Assembly (NCBI RefSeq): GCF_030272695.1
Contig: NZ_JARFYN010000033.1
Coordinates: 1 to 64,000 of the forward strand
DNA length: 64,000 nt
Direction of reading: 5' to 3'
Origin: Martinezella calliandrae
GTDB lineage: Bacteria > Pseudomonadota > Alphaproteobacteria > Rhizobiales > Rhizobiaceae
Part shown: piece by piece, positions 42,758 through 51,893 of the stretch
Layout: every line of letters begins with the position of its first letter
Numbering within the stretch: the stretch's first letter is position 1
Position numbers and translations under genes: made by a program
The notes under the pieces: generated by a model
What the model was told of the DNA's origin: nothing
The model's input: only the letters and a program-made list of their open reading frames with translations
Databases searched by the model: none

Positions 42758-43617
42758 CACGCCGCTGCAGCCGCCTTCCGCAACACACCGGTGATGCAAT
42801 CGCGCTCTTCAAGAATGCCCAGCCATTCGTCTGCATAAAATGAGGAATCGTAGATCAGCGTGAACGGGCCCTTGTAACCGGCGGCATTGGAAAGCTCGAC
42901 ACAACGGACATAATCCTCGACATCGAGGCCGGTGTCCGAATAATGCGCCTTGGCATGGCAGAGCTCGGCGCGGCCCATGATCTGAGCCAGATCGTCATAT
43001 TTGCCCGCACCTTTCCAATTGCCGAAATCGCCGTTGAGACCAAGCTTGCCGTCGAGCGCGTCCAGGACACGGTGGACCTCGACCGGCCCCGGCAGCAGCG
43101 AAAACCAGTTTTCAACGACAAGGCGGATATCTGCGCCGGCGATCCGATCGGCCAGCCAACGAAGATGTCTTTCTGCCCGAGCCAGCGCCTCGTCGGTCGG
43201 CTTTGACTTACCGGCAATCACACGCATGTTCTCAGCTCCAAGCGCGACAGCGATCTCGATCCAGCTTGCCATCCATTCAGCATCGCGCTCGGCTGTCTCA
43301 GGACTGCTGAGGTCGCCGTCTTCGACCAAAAGCGTCTGCAGCTTGACACCCGCCTTATCGAAGGCATTCCGCAGGTCGGCAAGATAGGAAGGCGAGCGAC
43401 TGGGCAGATGAAACGAGCAGACCTCCATCCGGAAAATGCCGCGCTCGGCAAATTGTCTCGGAAGATCGATCAGCTCTACCGAGCCTTCCCCATAAGTCGG
43501 CAGGCGCGCCGGTACGTCCGGGCCGCCAGGTCTGTAAGGATAGGTGCCTCCCAGGGCACGATGCAGCGACCATGTGGAAACGGCAAAACGATCCGCCAAA
43601 TCAGCCGTGAAAGCCAT
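42757..43617 (-). CDS. Sugar phosphate isomerase/epimerase (xylose-isomerase-like TIM barrel)
   Basis: A 286-residue AP_endonuc_2 fold protein. The start MAFTADLADRFAVSTWSLHR has GAGGAGAT upstream. Metal-ligand strands are recognisable: IRLVVENWFSLL (Glu), KLGLNGDFGNW (Asp), LCHAKAHYSD (His) and GPFTLIYDSSFYADEW. Relatives are isomerases or epimerases of free or phosphorylated sugars (IolE/IolI/hydroxypyruvate isomerase type). It is the last clear gene of the arabinoside locus and is probably cotranscribed with the ArsR-type regulator 70 bases upstream. Confidence 0.88.
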   Translation of the reverse strand: MAFTADLADRFAVSTWSLHRALGGTYPYRPGGPDVPARLPTYGEGSVELIDLPRQFAERGIFRMEVCSFHLPSRSPSYLADLRNAFDKAGVKLQTLLVEDGDLSSPETAERDAEWMASWIEIAVALGAENMRVIAGKSKPTDEALARAERHLRWLADRIAGADIRLVVENWFSLLPGPVEVHRVLDALDGKLGLNGDFGNWKGAGKYDDLAQIMGRAELCHAKAHYSDTGLDVEDYVRCVELSNAAGYKGPFTLIYDSSFYADEWLGILEERDCITGVLRKAAAAA

Positions 43618-43687
43618 GGATATCTCCTCGTTTTTTGACCGCGATGGACAATCGCGATCTGCAGAAAACCGGCCGGTCGGCAGCAAA

Positions 43688-44611
43688 TCAGAAATAGAGA
43701 GACATGACGATGTCCTGATCGAAATCGCCGAAGCCCTTGCCGAAAATATTCAGGCCGCCAGGATTGCCCGCTGTCTCATCGATGCCAATGCGAAAGCGGA
43801 TCGAGTGATGGTCGTGCAGCCCGAGCGATGTGATCGTCTGCATCGAAACCATGCTACCATCGATCCAGGTGCCCTGATCGTCAATGCTCCAGGTCTTCAA
43901 CTTGCCATATTGGGAGCCGCTGAGCTTCCACCAGCTTGGTGAATAAAGCCCACGCCGGTCGCCGAAATCGCCGGGCGACGTCCAGTGGCCCGCTTTGATG
44001 CCGTTGACCCAGATGGAGATATCGGATGGCCAATTGGAATTGGTGGCCGGCGTCTCGGAACTGAGTTCTGCCGAGAATTCCACCTTTTGGATCCGACGCC
44101 CGCTGACTTTGGCATTGTTTGGAAACTTGTATTCGACATAACCGCGTGTGAACCAGAGAAGCGCTGCCTGCATGCGTTGCGGGTCGAGAAATACGCCCGG
44201 CACATCGAGCATGCCGATGACGTTATTGACCGAACAAAGTCCGCAAGGGGGCCCGACTTCGAACTCCGTGAACAGCCCGATGGGCATGCTGACGGCAACG
44301 ACGTCTTCACGCAGACTGGTGGAGCGATTTTCGAAGCGGATGAGGATTTCGCCGTAAACGCTGGAGCAGATCTTCTGGTTGCCCTTGCTCGCCTTCATCG
44401 TATGGGTTTCGATCAGCCCAGCCTTCTCCAGCGACTTGATATTGATGGCGGCGGTCGATTGCGGCAGCTTCATATGCGCCGCTATGTCATTGACATTCAA
44501 GGGACCCTTGAGACGGAGCAGGTTGAGGATTTCGATACGTGTGGCCGACCCCAGGGCCTCGACGACCTCTGTATCCTTCATCGGATCAACTGTTAGCAGC
44601 TTCGTCTCCAT
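43688..44611 (-). CDS. ArsR-type transcriptional regulator with large C-terminal domain
   Basis: A 307-residue protein. Residues about 12-95 form an ArsR-like winged helix (VVEALGSATRIEILNLLRLK, VNDIAAHMKLPQSTAAINIK, SLEKAGLIETHTMK). The remaining ~200 residues are not ArsR-like: they contain a Cys pair (PPCGLCSVNNVIGM), several Trp-rich strands (DISIWVNGIKAGHWTSPGDF) and look like a beta-sandwich. Similar long ArsR-type regulators occur beside sugar ABC operons in Rhizobiales, so the extra domain may sense the sugar. It lies downstream of the arabinoside importer on the same strand, beyond a strong hairpin. Confidence 0.85.
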   Translation of the reverse strand: METKLLTVDPMKDTEVVEALGSATRIEILNLLRLKGPLNVNDIAAHMKLPQSTAAINIKSLEKAGLIETHTMKASKGNQKICSSVYGEILIRFENRSTSLREDVVAVSMPIGLFTEFEVGPPCGLCSVNNVIGMLDVPGVFLDPQRMQAALLWFTRGYVEYKFPNNAKVSGRRIQKVEFSAELSSETPATNSNWPSDISIWVNGIKAGHWTSPGDFGDRRGLYSPSWWKLSGSQYGKLKTWSIDDQGTWIDGSMVSMQTITSLGLHDHHSIRFRIGIDETAGNPGGLNIFGKGFGDFDQDIVMSLYF

Positions 44612-44695
44612 ATCGAACTGTCAAATCTCCACATCATACCAATCTTGCGCTCATATCACGCTCTTCGGTTGTTTTCCTCTCACTTTTTCGGGGTG

Positions 44696-44731
44696 CCGGC
44701 CCGCGGTCCGGGAGAGGATACCGCGGGCCGG
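44696..44731. terminator. Very strong 12-bp GC hairpin after the importer permeases
   Basis: CCGGCCCGCGGT (44696-44707), 12-base loop, ACCGCGGGCCGG (44720-44731): a perfect stem 19 bases past the permease stop on the - strand. Only weak T content follows, so it may be a pausing/3'-end-protecting structure rather than a textbook terminator. Confidence 0.65.
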
Positions 44732-44749
44732 TGAGGGAAACGCAGCCGC

Positions 44750-45574
44750 TCATCCCTTGATGCCCGAAGACAACATCAAGGCCTGCGTCACCCGTTTCTG
44801 GAATAAGAGATAGGCAACCGCAACGGGCATGGCGGCGAGGATCGCCACGGCCATGTCCCGGGCGTATTTGATGCCGAAAGCATCATCGACCTGAGTGATA
44901 CCGACCGTAACCGTCATGGTGCTTTCGGAGTTCGATACCAGGAAGGGCCACATGAAGGCGTTCCAGGCCATGATATAGGTGATGATTGCCAGCGCAGTGG
45001 TGATCCCCCAATTCAGCGGCAGGTAAAGCCGGAAGAGGATCTGGAATTCGCCGCAGCCATCGAGCTTTGCCGCCTCGCGCAGCTCCTTCGGAACGGAATC
45101 AAAGAACTGTTTGTAGACGATGACCACAACCGGCACGATGAGTTGCGGCAGGACAATGCCGCTCAGCGTATTGATCAGCCCGAGCTTTTGCATCAGCACG
45201 AATTGCGAGATGATCAACGCTTGCGACGGCACCATGAAACTTGCCAGAATAACGAAATAGAGCACCCGCCGCCCGGCGAAGACAATCTGCGACAGCGCAT
45301 AGCCGCACATCATGCTGATAAAAATGACGATCACCGTCACGCTGATCGATGTCACCACCGAATTGAAGTACCAGGTCGGCAAGTTGGTCTCAAACAGCGC
45401 AAAATAATAGGACGAAAAATCGAAGACACGCGGGATGAAGGTGGTGCTTGCAATAACGTCCTGCTCCGGCTTCACCGAAGTTATGATCGCCCAGTAGATC
45501 GGGAAGGCCCAGAGACCGGCGATGAAAAGCGTCAAGATCAACAGCAGCGAATTGCCGATCGCGCGTCCTGGCAT
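44750..45574 (-). CDS. Carbohydrate ABC permease (MalG type)
   Basis: A 274-residue membrane protein with six TM segments; the EAA loop reads ELREAAKLDGCGEFQILFRL followed by YLPLNWGITT. Start ATG 45574 overlaps the previous permease stop by one base. It is the second channel subunit of the arabinoside importer. Confidence 0.92.
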   Translation of the reverse strand: MPGRAIGNSLLLILTLFIAGLWAFPIYWAIITSVKPEQDVIASTTFIPRVFDFSSYYFALFETNLPTWYFNSVVTSISVTVIVIFISMMCGYALSQIVFAGRRVLYFVILASFMVPSQALIISQFVLMQKLGLINTLSGIVLPQLIVPVVVIVYKQFFDSVPKELREAAKLDGCGEFQILFRLYLPLNWGITTALAIITYIMAWNAFMWPFLVSNSESTMTVTVGITQVDDAFGIKYARDMAVAILAAMPVAVAYLLFQKRVTQALMLSSGIKG

Positions 45575-46455
45575 CAGCTTGCCCTCCTCACTCTCAAAAG
45601 CTGGTACTGCAACACCGAAACAGCCACGATGATCAGGAACAATATGACCGCGATCGCCGAAGCGGCGCCACCGTGGCTGAGGCGAAAGCCTTCGCGATAG
45701 ACAAGCAGCAGCAACACATAGGTCGAATTGAACGGCCCGCCTTCGGTGAGCAGATAGATCTGATCGAAGATCTTCAGTTGCAGGATGAGTTGCAGCGTCA
45801 GCACAAGCGTCGTCACCGGCCAGATCAGCGGCCAGGTTATGCGCCGAAATGCTTGCAGCCGAGACGCGCCGTCAAGGGCTGCGGCTTCATAATAATCGTT
45901 GGGGATGTTCTTGAGCGCGGCGATGAAGAGCAGCAGGTTGAAGCCGTTTGTCCACCAGATCGTCACAAACGCAACCATCGGCATCGCCCAGATCGGATCG
46001 CGGAAAACGCTGACAGGACGACCGGTAAACAATTGGATCACGTTTTGCGCGATGCCGAATTGCTGGTCCAGCACCCATTTCCAGATCGTCGTGACGACCG
46101 ATACGGGCAGAATGTAGGGAATGAAGAACAGCACGAGCACGAGGCTCTGCAGCCGGCCATTCAACCGAACGACCATCAGCGCCAGCGCAAGCCCGATCAA
46201 CGTATTGGGCGCGGCACTCAAAAGAACAAAATAGCCCGTGTTCCACATCGAGGTATAAAACAGCTTCTGGCTAAAGAGTTTGACGTAGTTGTCGAAGCCT
46301 ATCCATTGGCCGTCGCCGATCAGCGGAGCGTTGGTGAAGCTCAACGCGAACATCTTGTAAACGGGATAGGCAAATACTGTCAGGTAAACAATCACGAAGG
46401 GCGCCACCATCAGCACGACGGTCAGAGCCTTCTTTCGTCCTTCGCTCGAAAACAT
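45574..46455 (-). CDS. Sugar ABC permease (MalF type)
   Basis: A 293-residue membrane protein with six TM segments; the EAA loop is YYEAAALDGASRLQAFRRIT followed by WPLIWPVTTL. It is transcribed after the binding protein (66-base gap) and directly before its partner permease. Confidence 0.92.
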   Translation of the reverse strand: MFSSEGRKKALTVVLMVAPFVIVYLTVFAYPVYKMFALSFTNAPLIGDGQWIGFDNYVKLFSQKLFYTSMWNTGYFVLLSAAPNTLIGLALALMVVRLNGRLQSLVLVLFFIPYILPVSVVTTIWKWVLDQQFGIAQNVIQLFTGRPVSVFRDPIWAMPMVAFVTIWWTNGFNLLLFIAALKNIPNDYYEAAALDGASRLQAFRRITWPLIWPVTTLVLTLQLILQLKIFDQIYLLTEGGPFNSTYVLLLLVYREGFRLSHGGAASAIAVILFLIIVAVSVLQYQLLRVRRAS

Positions 46456-46521
46456 AGCGCTTCCTTTTGCCGGCCGATTGCCGACCGGAACAATTCCGGT
46501 CGGCCTTGGTGCTCAGAGCTG

Positions 46522-47790
46522 TTATTGCTGGCCCTGCAGCTCTTCGCGCATCTGATCGATGGCGTCCTTCGGATCGAGCTGGCCATTGATTGCCGGAATG
46601 ATGAAGTTCTGCGCGGCTTCGTAGATCGGTCCGGCGACGCCGGCGAGCGGCGAGATCGGATCATAGACGGCGGTATCGGCAAGTTTCGAATAGACGGCGT
46701 TCGGCTGCATATTCTTGAAGTCGGCGCTTGCCGTCACCGGCTTGTAGGCCGGGATGTGGCCGGCGCTTGCCCAAGAGATGCTATTCTCGTTCATCCAACG
46801 GATCACTTCGAGCACCACCTTGACCTTATCCTCCGAGATTGGTTTGACGGTGCTGGCCGGAATTGCAAAGGAGTGGGAGTCGACCCAGGTGGCCTGCTGC
46901 CCCATCAGGTTCGGAATTTCGATCGCACCCCAATGAAAGCCGAGCTGACCTTTCTTTTCCAGGTCGACCATGGTCGGCACTTCCCAGACCCCGTTGATAT
47001 GCATCGCCGCCTTGCCCGAAGTGAAGAGCGCTATCGAGGCCTCATACGAGACGAGCTGCGGGGAATAACCGCTCTTGATCCAGTTTGTGATCACATCCAG
47101 CGCCTTCAGGCTGGAATCGCCCGGCATGATTTCCTTGCCATCCATGAACTTGGCGCCCTGCTGGGCGACGAGCGTGTAAAAGATGCGCCAGATGGAAGCG
47201 CCCTGGTCGCTATTGATCGACAGCGGATATTCGACCTTGCCGAGCGCCTTGATCTTGCCCAGCACCGCATTGAAATTGTCGAGCCCATCCAGCCCCTTCG
47301 GCAAACCGTCATCGCCGAGCAGGCCCGCCTGCTTCAGTACGTCCTTGTTGTAGTAGAGAATGATGGAGTGGACATCAAAGGGAATGCCGTAGGTCTTGCC
47401 GTCGGCGCTTGCCGAGTTCCAGGCGGCATCGACATAGTTTTCCTTCTTGATGCCGGCCGCCGAAAGCTCATCGGCCGTAAACGGGCGCAGGATGCCGGTC
47501 GGTACGGCCAGCGGATAGCGCGAGATGTGGTAGGTCATGATATCGGGCTGCTGACCGACCGCGGCCGCCGTCTGCACCTTTGTGTAGAAGGGCACGCCCC
47601 ATTCCAGCGTCGTTGCATTGATCTTGATGTCTGGATGCGTGTCGTTGAATTTTTGGATCAACGCCTTCATGCGCACGCCGTCGCCACCGCTAAGGAAGTC
47701 CCACCAGGTGATTTCAGTCTGCGCAAAGACCGCCGTTGCCGGCAGCAAGGTCAAAGCGGCTGCCATCGCCAATTTCAAAAGTCGTCTCAT
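46522..47790 (-). CDS. Sugar ABC transporter substrate-binding protein
   Basis: A 422-residue periplasmic protein. Start 47790 gives the signal peptide LLKLAMAAALTLLPATAVFA (cleavage at FAQ), with GGAGGAGACAGAC upstream. The mature part is a family-1 sugar-binding protein (EITWWDFLSGGDGVRMKALI, FNDTHPDIKINATT, INGVWEVPTMVDLEKKGQLG). Given the GH51 enzyme in the locus, arabinose-containing oligosaccharides or L-arabinosides are likely ligands; this is inferred. The 184-bp region before it has dyads that could be operators. Confidence 0.9.
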   Translation of the reverse strand: MRRLLKLAMAAALTLLPATAVFAQTEITWWDFLSGGDGVRMKALIQKFNDTHPDIKINATTLEWGVPFYTKVQTAAAVGQQPDIMTYHISRYPLAVPTGILRPFTADELSAAGIKKENYVDAAWNSASADGKTYGIPFDVHSIILYYNKDVLKQAGLLGDDGLPKGLDGLDNFNAVLGKIKALGKVEYPLSINSDQGASIWRIFYTLVAQQGAKFMDGKEIMPGDSSLKALDVITNWIKSGYSPQLVSYEASIALFTSGKAAMHINGVWEVPTMVDLEKKGQLGFHWGAIEIPNLMGQQATWVDSHSFAIPASTVKPISEDKVKVVLEVIRWMNENSISWASAGHIPAYKPVTASADFKNMQPNAVYSKLADTAVYDPISPLAGVAGPIYEAAQNFIIPAINGQLDPKDAIDQMREELQGQQ

Positions 47791-47974
47791 GTCTGTCTCC
47801 TCCTCCACAGGGGCATGATTGCCATTGAACCGGCTCGCTCCACCGAGCCGGAAGACCCACCGGAAACGTCCGGCATCCTCTTGCCGGCCGCGCTCCGTCA
47901 TTCTCGAAATGCCTGCACACTCTCAAACTGCCTGCATGCTCAAGATTTTGCGATACGTATCAGAAAAACTGATA
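47791..47974 (-). promoter_or_regulatory. Promoter region of the arabinoside importer with two dyads
   Basis: The gap between the ATPase stop and the binding protein contains GATACGTATC (47952-47961), a perfect palindrome, overlapped by TATCAG-AAAAA-CTGATA (47958-47974, the right arm just touching the ATPase stop region). These are candidate operators for the locus regulator. The rest shows nothing specific. Confidence 0.45.
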
Positions 47975-49111
47975 TTATCGGATACGACTGCCATTTTCGC
48001 TAAAGGCCAGCAGCGTTTCCTGCGTCATCGTCAGCACCACCGGTTCGCCCGGTTTTGGACGGTGGTCGCTGCGGCATTCGATCGTCAGTTCCGTGCCGGT
48101 GCGGGTCAACGCGTGCAGGTATGCGATACCACCGAGTTCCTCGATGAACTCCGCCTTCACCTTTAGGGACGCGGACCGAATTTCGCCATTAAGCGCCATT
48201 TGCTCGGGCCTGACGCCGATGAAAACCTTGGCCCCTGTCTGCGGCAAAGCATCCGTCAGAGGTAGGGCGATTGAGGTTTCGGGCTGATCGTCAAGCGTGA
48301 TGACCAGGCGATTGTCAGCGTTGCCGGTTACCTTGCCTGAGAGAAAGTTCATTCCTGGCGAACCGATAAAGCCTGCAACAAACATATTGTCGGGGTTGCG
48401 GTAGAGGTCGAGCGGCGCCCCGGCCTGCTGCACAACGCCGGACTTCAGCACCACGATTTTGTCAGCAAGGGTCATGGCTTCGACCTGGTCGTGGGTGACA
48501 TAGACCATCGTCGCACCGATCTGGCGATGTAATCGGGCAATCTCCATGCGCATCTTCACGCGCAACTCGGCGTCGAGATTTGACAGCGGTTCGTCGAACA
48601 GAAAAACCCGGGGCTGACGGACAATGGCGCGACCGATCGCGACGCGCTGCCGCTGGCCGCCGGAAAGCTGGCTGGGTTTGCTCTTGAGGTAATCGGTTAA
48701 ACGCAGAACCTCGGCGGCAGACCGGACCTTTTCTTTGATCTCGGCCTTGGGTCGCCCCGCCACGGACAGGCTGAAGGCCATGTTGTCGAAGACGGTCAGA
48801 TGGGGATAAAGCGCGTAGGACTGGAAAACCATGGCGACGCCGCGCGTGGATGCTTCCTTGTGCGTGACATCCCGGCCCTCGATCTCGATCCGGCCACCTG
48901 ACGTTTCCTCCAGGCCGGCAATCATGCGCAACAAGGTCGATTTTCCGCAGCCGGACGGGCCAACGAAGACGGCGAACTCGCCCTGCTCTATCTTGATGTC
49001 AACGCCGTGGATAACCTTCAGCGCACCGAAGGACTTGCTCACATCCGTCAACTGGATTCCTAAATTCTGAACTTTGGCATTTTGAACGTCGGCACTTAGA
49101 ATTCCCACCAT
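47975..49111 (-). CDS. Sugar ABC transporter ATP-binding protein (UgpC type)
   Basis: A 378-residue ATPase. ATG 49111 is behind GGGAGGATC; the longer frame upstream overlaps a hairpin and abfA. Walker A GPSGCGKST, signature QLSGGQRQRVAIGRAIVRQ, Walker B VFLFDEPLSNLDAELR and H-loop VYVTHDQVEAMT are intact, and a TOBE domain closes the protein (IGVRPEQMALNGE). It drives the arabinoside importer but, unusually, is encoded upstream of the binding protein, next to the glycosidase. Confidence 0.92.
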   Translation of the reverse strand: MVGILSADVQNAKVQNLGIQLTDVSKSFGALKVIHGVDIKIEQGEFAVFVGPSGCGKSTLLRMIAGLEETSGGRIEIEGRDVTHKEASTRGVAMVFQSYALYPHLTVFDNMAFSLSVAGRPKAEIKEKVRSAAEVLRLTDYLKSKPSQLSGGQRQRVAIGRAIVRQPRVFLFDEPLSNLDAELRVKMRMEIARLHRQIGATMVYVTHDQVEAMTLADKIVVLKSGVVQQAGAPLDLYRNPDNMFVAGFIGSPGMNFLSGKVTGNADNRLVITLDDQPETSIALPLTDALPQTGAKVFIGVRPEQMALNGEIRSASLKVKAEFIEELGGIAYLHALTRTGTELTIECRSDHRPKPGEPVVLTMTQETLLAFSENGSRIR

Positions 49112-49143
49112 GGTGCTGATCCTCCCGTGATCAACTCTCCCCC

Positions 49144-49170
49144 GGACGGCGGCCTCTTGCGCCACCGTCC
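49144..49170. other. Intercistronic hairpin between abfA and the ATPase
   Basis: GGACGG (49144-49149) pairs with CCGTCC (49165-49170), extended inside by GGC/GCC after a mismatch. It fills most of the 73-bp gap and may adjust expression of the two genes. No T-run. Confidence 0.5.
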
Positions 49171-49184
49171 AGTGGACCCGCCTG

Positions 49185-50705
49185 TCAGGCTGTTGCGACC
49201 GACAGCAGGATGAAGTGGTAGGATTTCGGCGCCAGCTTGCCGGCAAGAGCGCCCTCATCCGTCAGAACAAGACCGGAGCCGTCCTTCGGCACAACGGTGT
49301 GCTGCGCGTCGACCGTGTTTCGGGCCCTGAGATCTTCGCCGGCCATAACCGTGTGTTTCTCGATTTTGACGTTCTTGAAGCCCTGAAGCGCGACGGACAG
49401 ATCGAGCGATTGATCGACGCTGCGGTTGACTGCGAAAAGCGCGATGCTTCTGCCGCCCTCATGCAGCACCGCCGAAATGTCGAGATAGGGCACGTCCTGG
49501 GCGACCTCGCAATCATAGGTCGGCCCTGATGCGGCAACGTTCAGCGCCGTGCCACGTCCATATTTCGACGCAAGCTGCAACGGATAATAGATAGTCTGGC
49601 GCCAGGCCGGGCCATCGGTGCGCGTCAGGATCGGCGCGATGACATTCACGAGCTGCGCCATGCAGGCGATCTTGACGCGATCGGAACGGCGAATGAACAC
49701 ATTGAGGAGCGAGGCTACGAACAACGCATCCTCGAGGTTATAGACCTCTTCAAGCAGCGCCGGCGCTTCCGGCCAATTCCAGCTCGCGATACGCTCACCG
49801 TCCTGCTTGCGATCGTGATACCAGACGTTCCATTCATCGAAGCAGATCTTCACATCGCGCTTCGAGCGCTTCTTTGCCTTGATATAGTCGATGATGCCGC
49901 CGACGGTGACGATATAACGGTCAAGATCCATCGCCTTGGCGAAGTAATTGAGCGTATCCTGCTCCTCATTGCCGAAATATTTGTGCAGCGAGATATAGTC
50001 GACGCTCTCATAGGCCTGATCGAGAACGGTCGCCTCCCATTCGGGATAGCTCTTCATCTTGTCGTTGGATGAACCGCAGGCCACCGTCTCAAGTGTTTTA
50101 TCGAAATATTTGAACGCCTTGCTGACCTCGTTGGCGAGGTGACCATATTCGGCGGCACTTTTATGACCCACCTGCCAGGGACCATCCAACTCGTTGCCAA
50201 GGCACCAGATGCGGACGTTGTGCGGGTCTTTGTAGCCATGCTTGATGCGCAAGTCGCTCCAATAGGTACCGCTTGGATGATTGCAATATTCCAGGAAGTT
50301 ACGCGCATCATCGAGGCCACGCGAACCGAGGTTCATGGCGAGCATCATTTCGGTCTTGGCGAGCTTCGCCCAGTCGGAGAACTCGTTGACGCCGACCTGG
50401 TTGGTTTCGCGCGTCCGCCAGGCCAGGTCGAGACGCACAGGCCGCTCTTCGCGCGGACCGATCCCATCCTCCCATCGATAGGCAGAAACGAAGTTGCCAC
50501 CCGGGTAACGCACGATCGGCATATCGAGATCGCGAACATACTCCAGAACATCCTGACGAAAGCCGTTCTTGTCTGCCGTCTCATGAGCCGGTTCATAAAT
50601 TCCGGTATAAACCGCCCGCCCCATATGCTCCAAAAACGAGCCGAAGACCCGCTTGTCGACGTTGGAGACGGTAAAGTCCTTGTTGATGACGGCTTGAGCT
50701 TTCAT
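49185..50705 (-). CDS. abfA: Alpha-L-arabinofuranosidase, GH51
   Basis: A 506-residue cytoplasmic glycosidase with the GH51 layout: (beta/alpha)8 barrel then a C-terminal beta-sandwich. The acid/base Glu172 lies in IWCLGNELDGPWQ and the nucleophile Glu291 in ICFDEWNVWYH; RYPGGNFVSAYRWEDGIGP forms the substrate end. It releases terminal L-arabinofuranose from arabino-oligosaccharides brought in by the importer downstream. There is no signal peptide, so hydrolysis follows uptake. It is the first gene of the - strand run abfA-ATPase-(binding protein-permeases). A 12-base direct repeat lies in its promoter. Confidence 0.95.
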   Translation of the reverse strand: MKAQAVINKDFTVSNVDKRVFGSFLEHMGRAVYTGIYEPAHETADKNGFRQDVLEYVRDLDMPIVRYPGGNFVSAYRWEDGIGPREERPVRLDLAWRTRETNQVGVNEFSDWAKLAKTEMMLAMNLGSRGLDDARNFLEYCNHPSGTYWSDLRIKHGYKDPHNVRIWCLGNELDGPWQVGHKSAAEYGHLANEVSKAFKYFDKTLETVACGSSNDKMKSYPEWEATVLDQAYESVDYISLHKYFGNEEQDTLNYFAKAMDLDRYIVTVGGIIDYIKAKKRSKRDVKICFDEWNVWYHDRKQDGERIASWNWPEAPALLEEVYNLEDALFVASLLNVFIRRSDRVKIACMAQLVNVIAPILTRTDGPAWRQTIYYPLQLASKYGRGTALNVAASGPTYDCEVAQDVPYLDISAVLHEGGRSIALFAVNRSVDQSLDLSVALQGFKNVKIEKHTVMAGEDLRARNTVDAQHTVVPKDGSGLVLTDEGALAGKLAPKSYHFILLSVATA

Positions 50706-50770
50706 CGTGTTCCCTCGCTTATTGCTGTTGGTTGCTGGCGAGAGTATTATGGAAAATTTTTTAATTCAAG

Positions 50771-50801
50771 TTTTTTGTTTTATATCGCATTTTTTGTTTT
50801 A
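50771..50801 (-). promoter_or_regulatory. AT-rich direct repeat upstream of abfA
   Basis: TTTTTTGTTTTA occurs at 50771-50782 and 50790-50801, starts 19 bases apart (about two helical turns), 66 bases before the abfA start and overlapping the end of the nitronate monooxygenase gene. The spacing would put both copies on one DNA face, as expected for a regulator's site. Confidence 0.5.
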
Positions 50802-51893
50802 CTTGAGCGCCATGCCCGCCAACCGCTTCATATGCGCGAGCGCATCCTGCGCCAAAAGAGTGGTCAACTCTGCCGATGGGAGCGACCGCGCCAGTTTCGC
50901 AGCCTGACCGGACCAGAGGTTGGTGAAATCGCCGGAACCAGCCGCCTCGGCCTTGGCGCGCAGGGGCGCCAGCGCACCGCCAGCCGTCGGAAAGGCAGGA
51001 GCTAAGTCGGAGAGTGGCCCAACTTCGCGCATGATACGGTTCATCACCCCCCTCGCCGGCCGTCCGGTAAAGACATTGGTCAACGCAGTGTTGTCGTCGC
51101 CTGCGCGCTCCAGTGCCGCGCGGTGAACCAGAGGAATTTTCGCTTCGGGCGTAAACAGATAGCTGGTGCCGAGCTGAGCGGCGGCGGCGCCGAGTGCGAA
51201 AGCTGCGGCAATCCCGCGCCCGTCCGCAATTCCGCCCGCTGCAACAACGGGAACGGTGACAGCATCGGCAATCTGCGGCACCAGCGCCATCGTGCCGACC
51301 TGGGTCGCCATATCCACCGTCAGGAAATTGCCGCGATGGCCACCAGCCTCGAAACCCATGGCGATGACAGCGTCGACCCCACGCTCGGCAAGCCACCGCG
51401 CCTCCGCCACCGTCGTCGCTGAGGAGATAATCTTCGCTCCAGTTGCCCGTACCCGCTGGACCAGGTCCGCATCCGGCAATCCGAAATGAAAACTGACGAC
51501 CTCGGGTCGATAGGCCTCCAGGACTTCGCAGAAAAAGGTATCGAACGGCGCCCGACCGCCTGCCGGGACTGGTGCTGCCGGATCAAGCCCTGTCTCGACA
51601 TAATACGGCGCAAGCCGCGCGCGCCACGCCATGTGTCGCGCGGGATCGCTTTCAGGCATGGTATGGGCGAAGAAGTTGACATTGATCGGCTTTTTCGTTG
51701 CTGCTCGTATCATATCCAGAGCTGCCCGGAGTTGCTCGACATTATATTGCGCGCTCGGCAGGGAACCGAGCCCGCCGGCCTCGCTGACCGCAATCACCAT
51801 TTCCGGCGTCGTCGCGCCTGCCATCGGGGCCTGGATGATAGGGATGTCGATACCGAACAGATCAAGAATCCTGTTGTCGGGCCATTGGCTCAT
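50799..51893 (-). CDS. Nitronate monooxygenase (2-nitropropane dioxygenase-like)
   Basis: A 364-residue FMN-binding TIM barrel. Typical segments: IIQAPMAGATTPEMVIAVSE, GGLGSLPSAQYNVEQLRA, KPINVNFFAHTMP, ATTVAEARWLAERGVDAVIA with MGFEAGGHRG (catalytic-type His) and PVVAAGGIADGRGIAAAFAL (phosphate loop). It oxidises propionate 3-nitronate and related nitronates, toxins made by plants and fungi, using O2 and FMN. It stands alone between abfA and the next block. Confidence 0.92.
   Translation of the reverse strand: MSQWPDNRILDLFGIDIPIIQAPMAGATTPEMVIAVSEAGGLGSLPSAQYNVEQLRAALDMIRAATKKPINVNFFAHTMPESDPARHMAWRARLAPYYVETGLDPAAPVPAGGRAPFDTFFCEVLEAYRPEVVSFHFGLPDADLVQRVRATGAKIISSATTVAEARWLAERGVDAVIAMGFEAGGHRGNFLTVDMATQVGTMALVPQIADAVTVPVVAAGGIADGRGIAAAFALGAAAAQLGTSYLFTPEAKIPLVHRAALERAGDDNTALTNVFTGRPARGVMNRIMREVGPLSDLAPAFPTAGGALAPLRAKAEAAGSGDFTNLWSGQAAKLARSLPSAELTTLLAQDALAHMKRLAGMALK

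Noticed and set aside
45673..48003. 776-codon open frame on the + strand
   Set aside because: It lies wholly opposite two permeases and a binding protein with clear homology; its Arg/Asp/His-rich translation is typical of antisense frames in GC-rich DNA.
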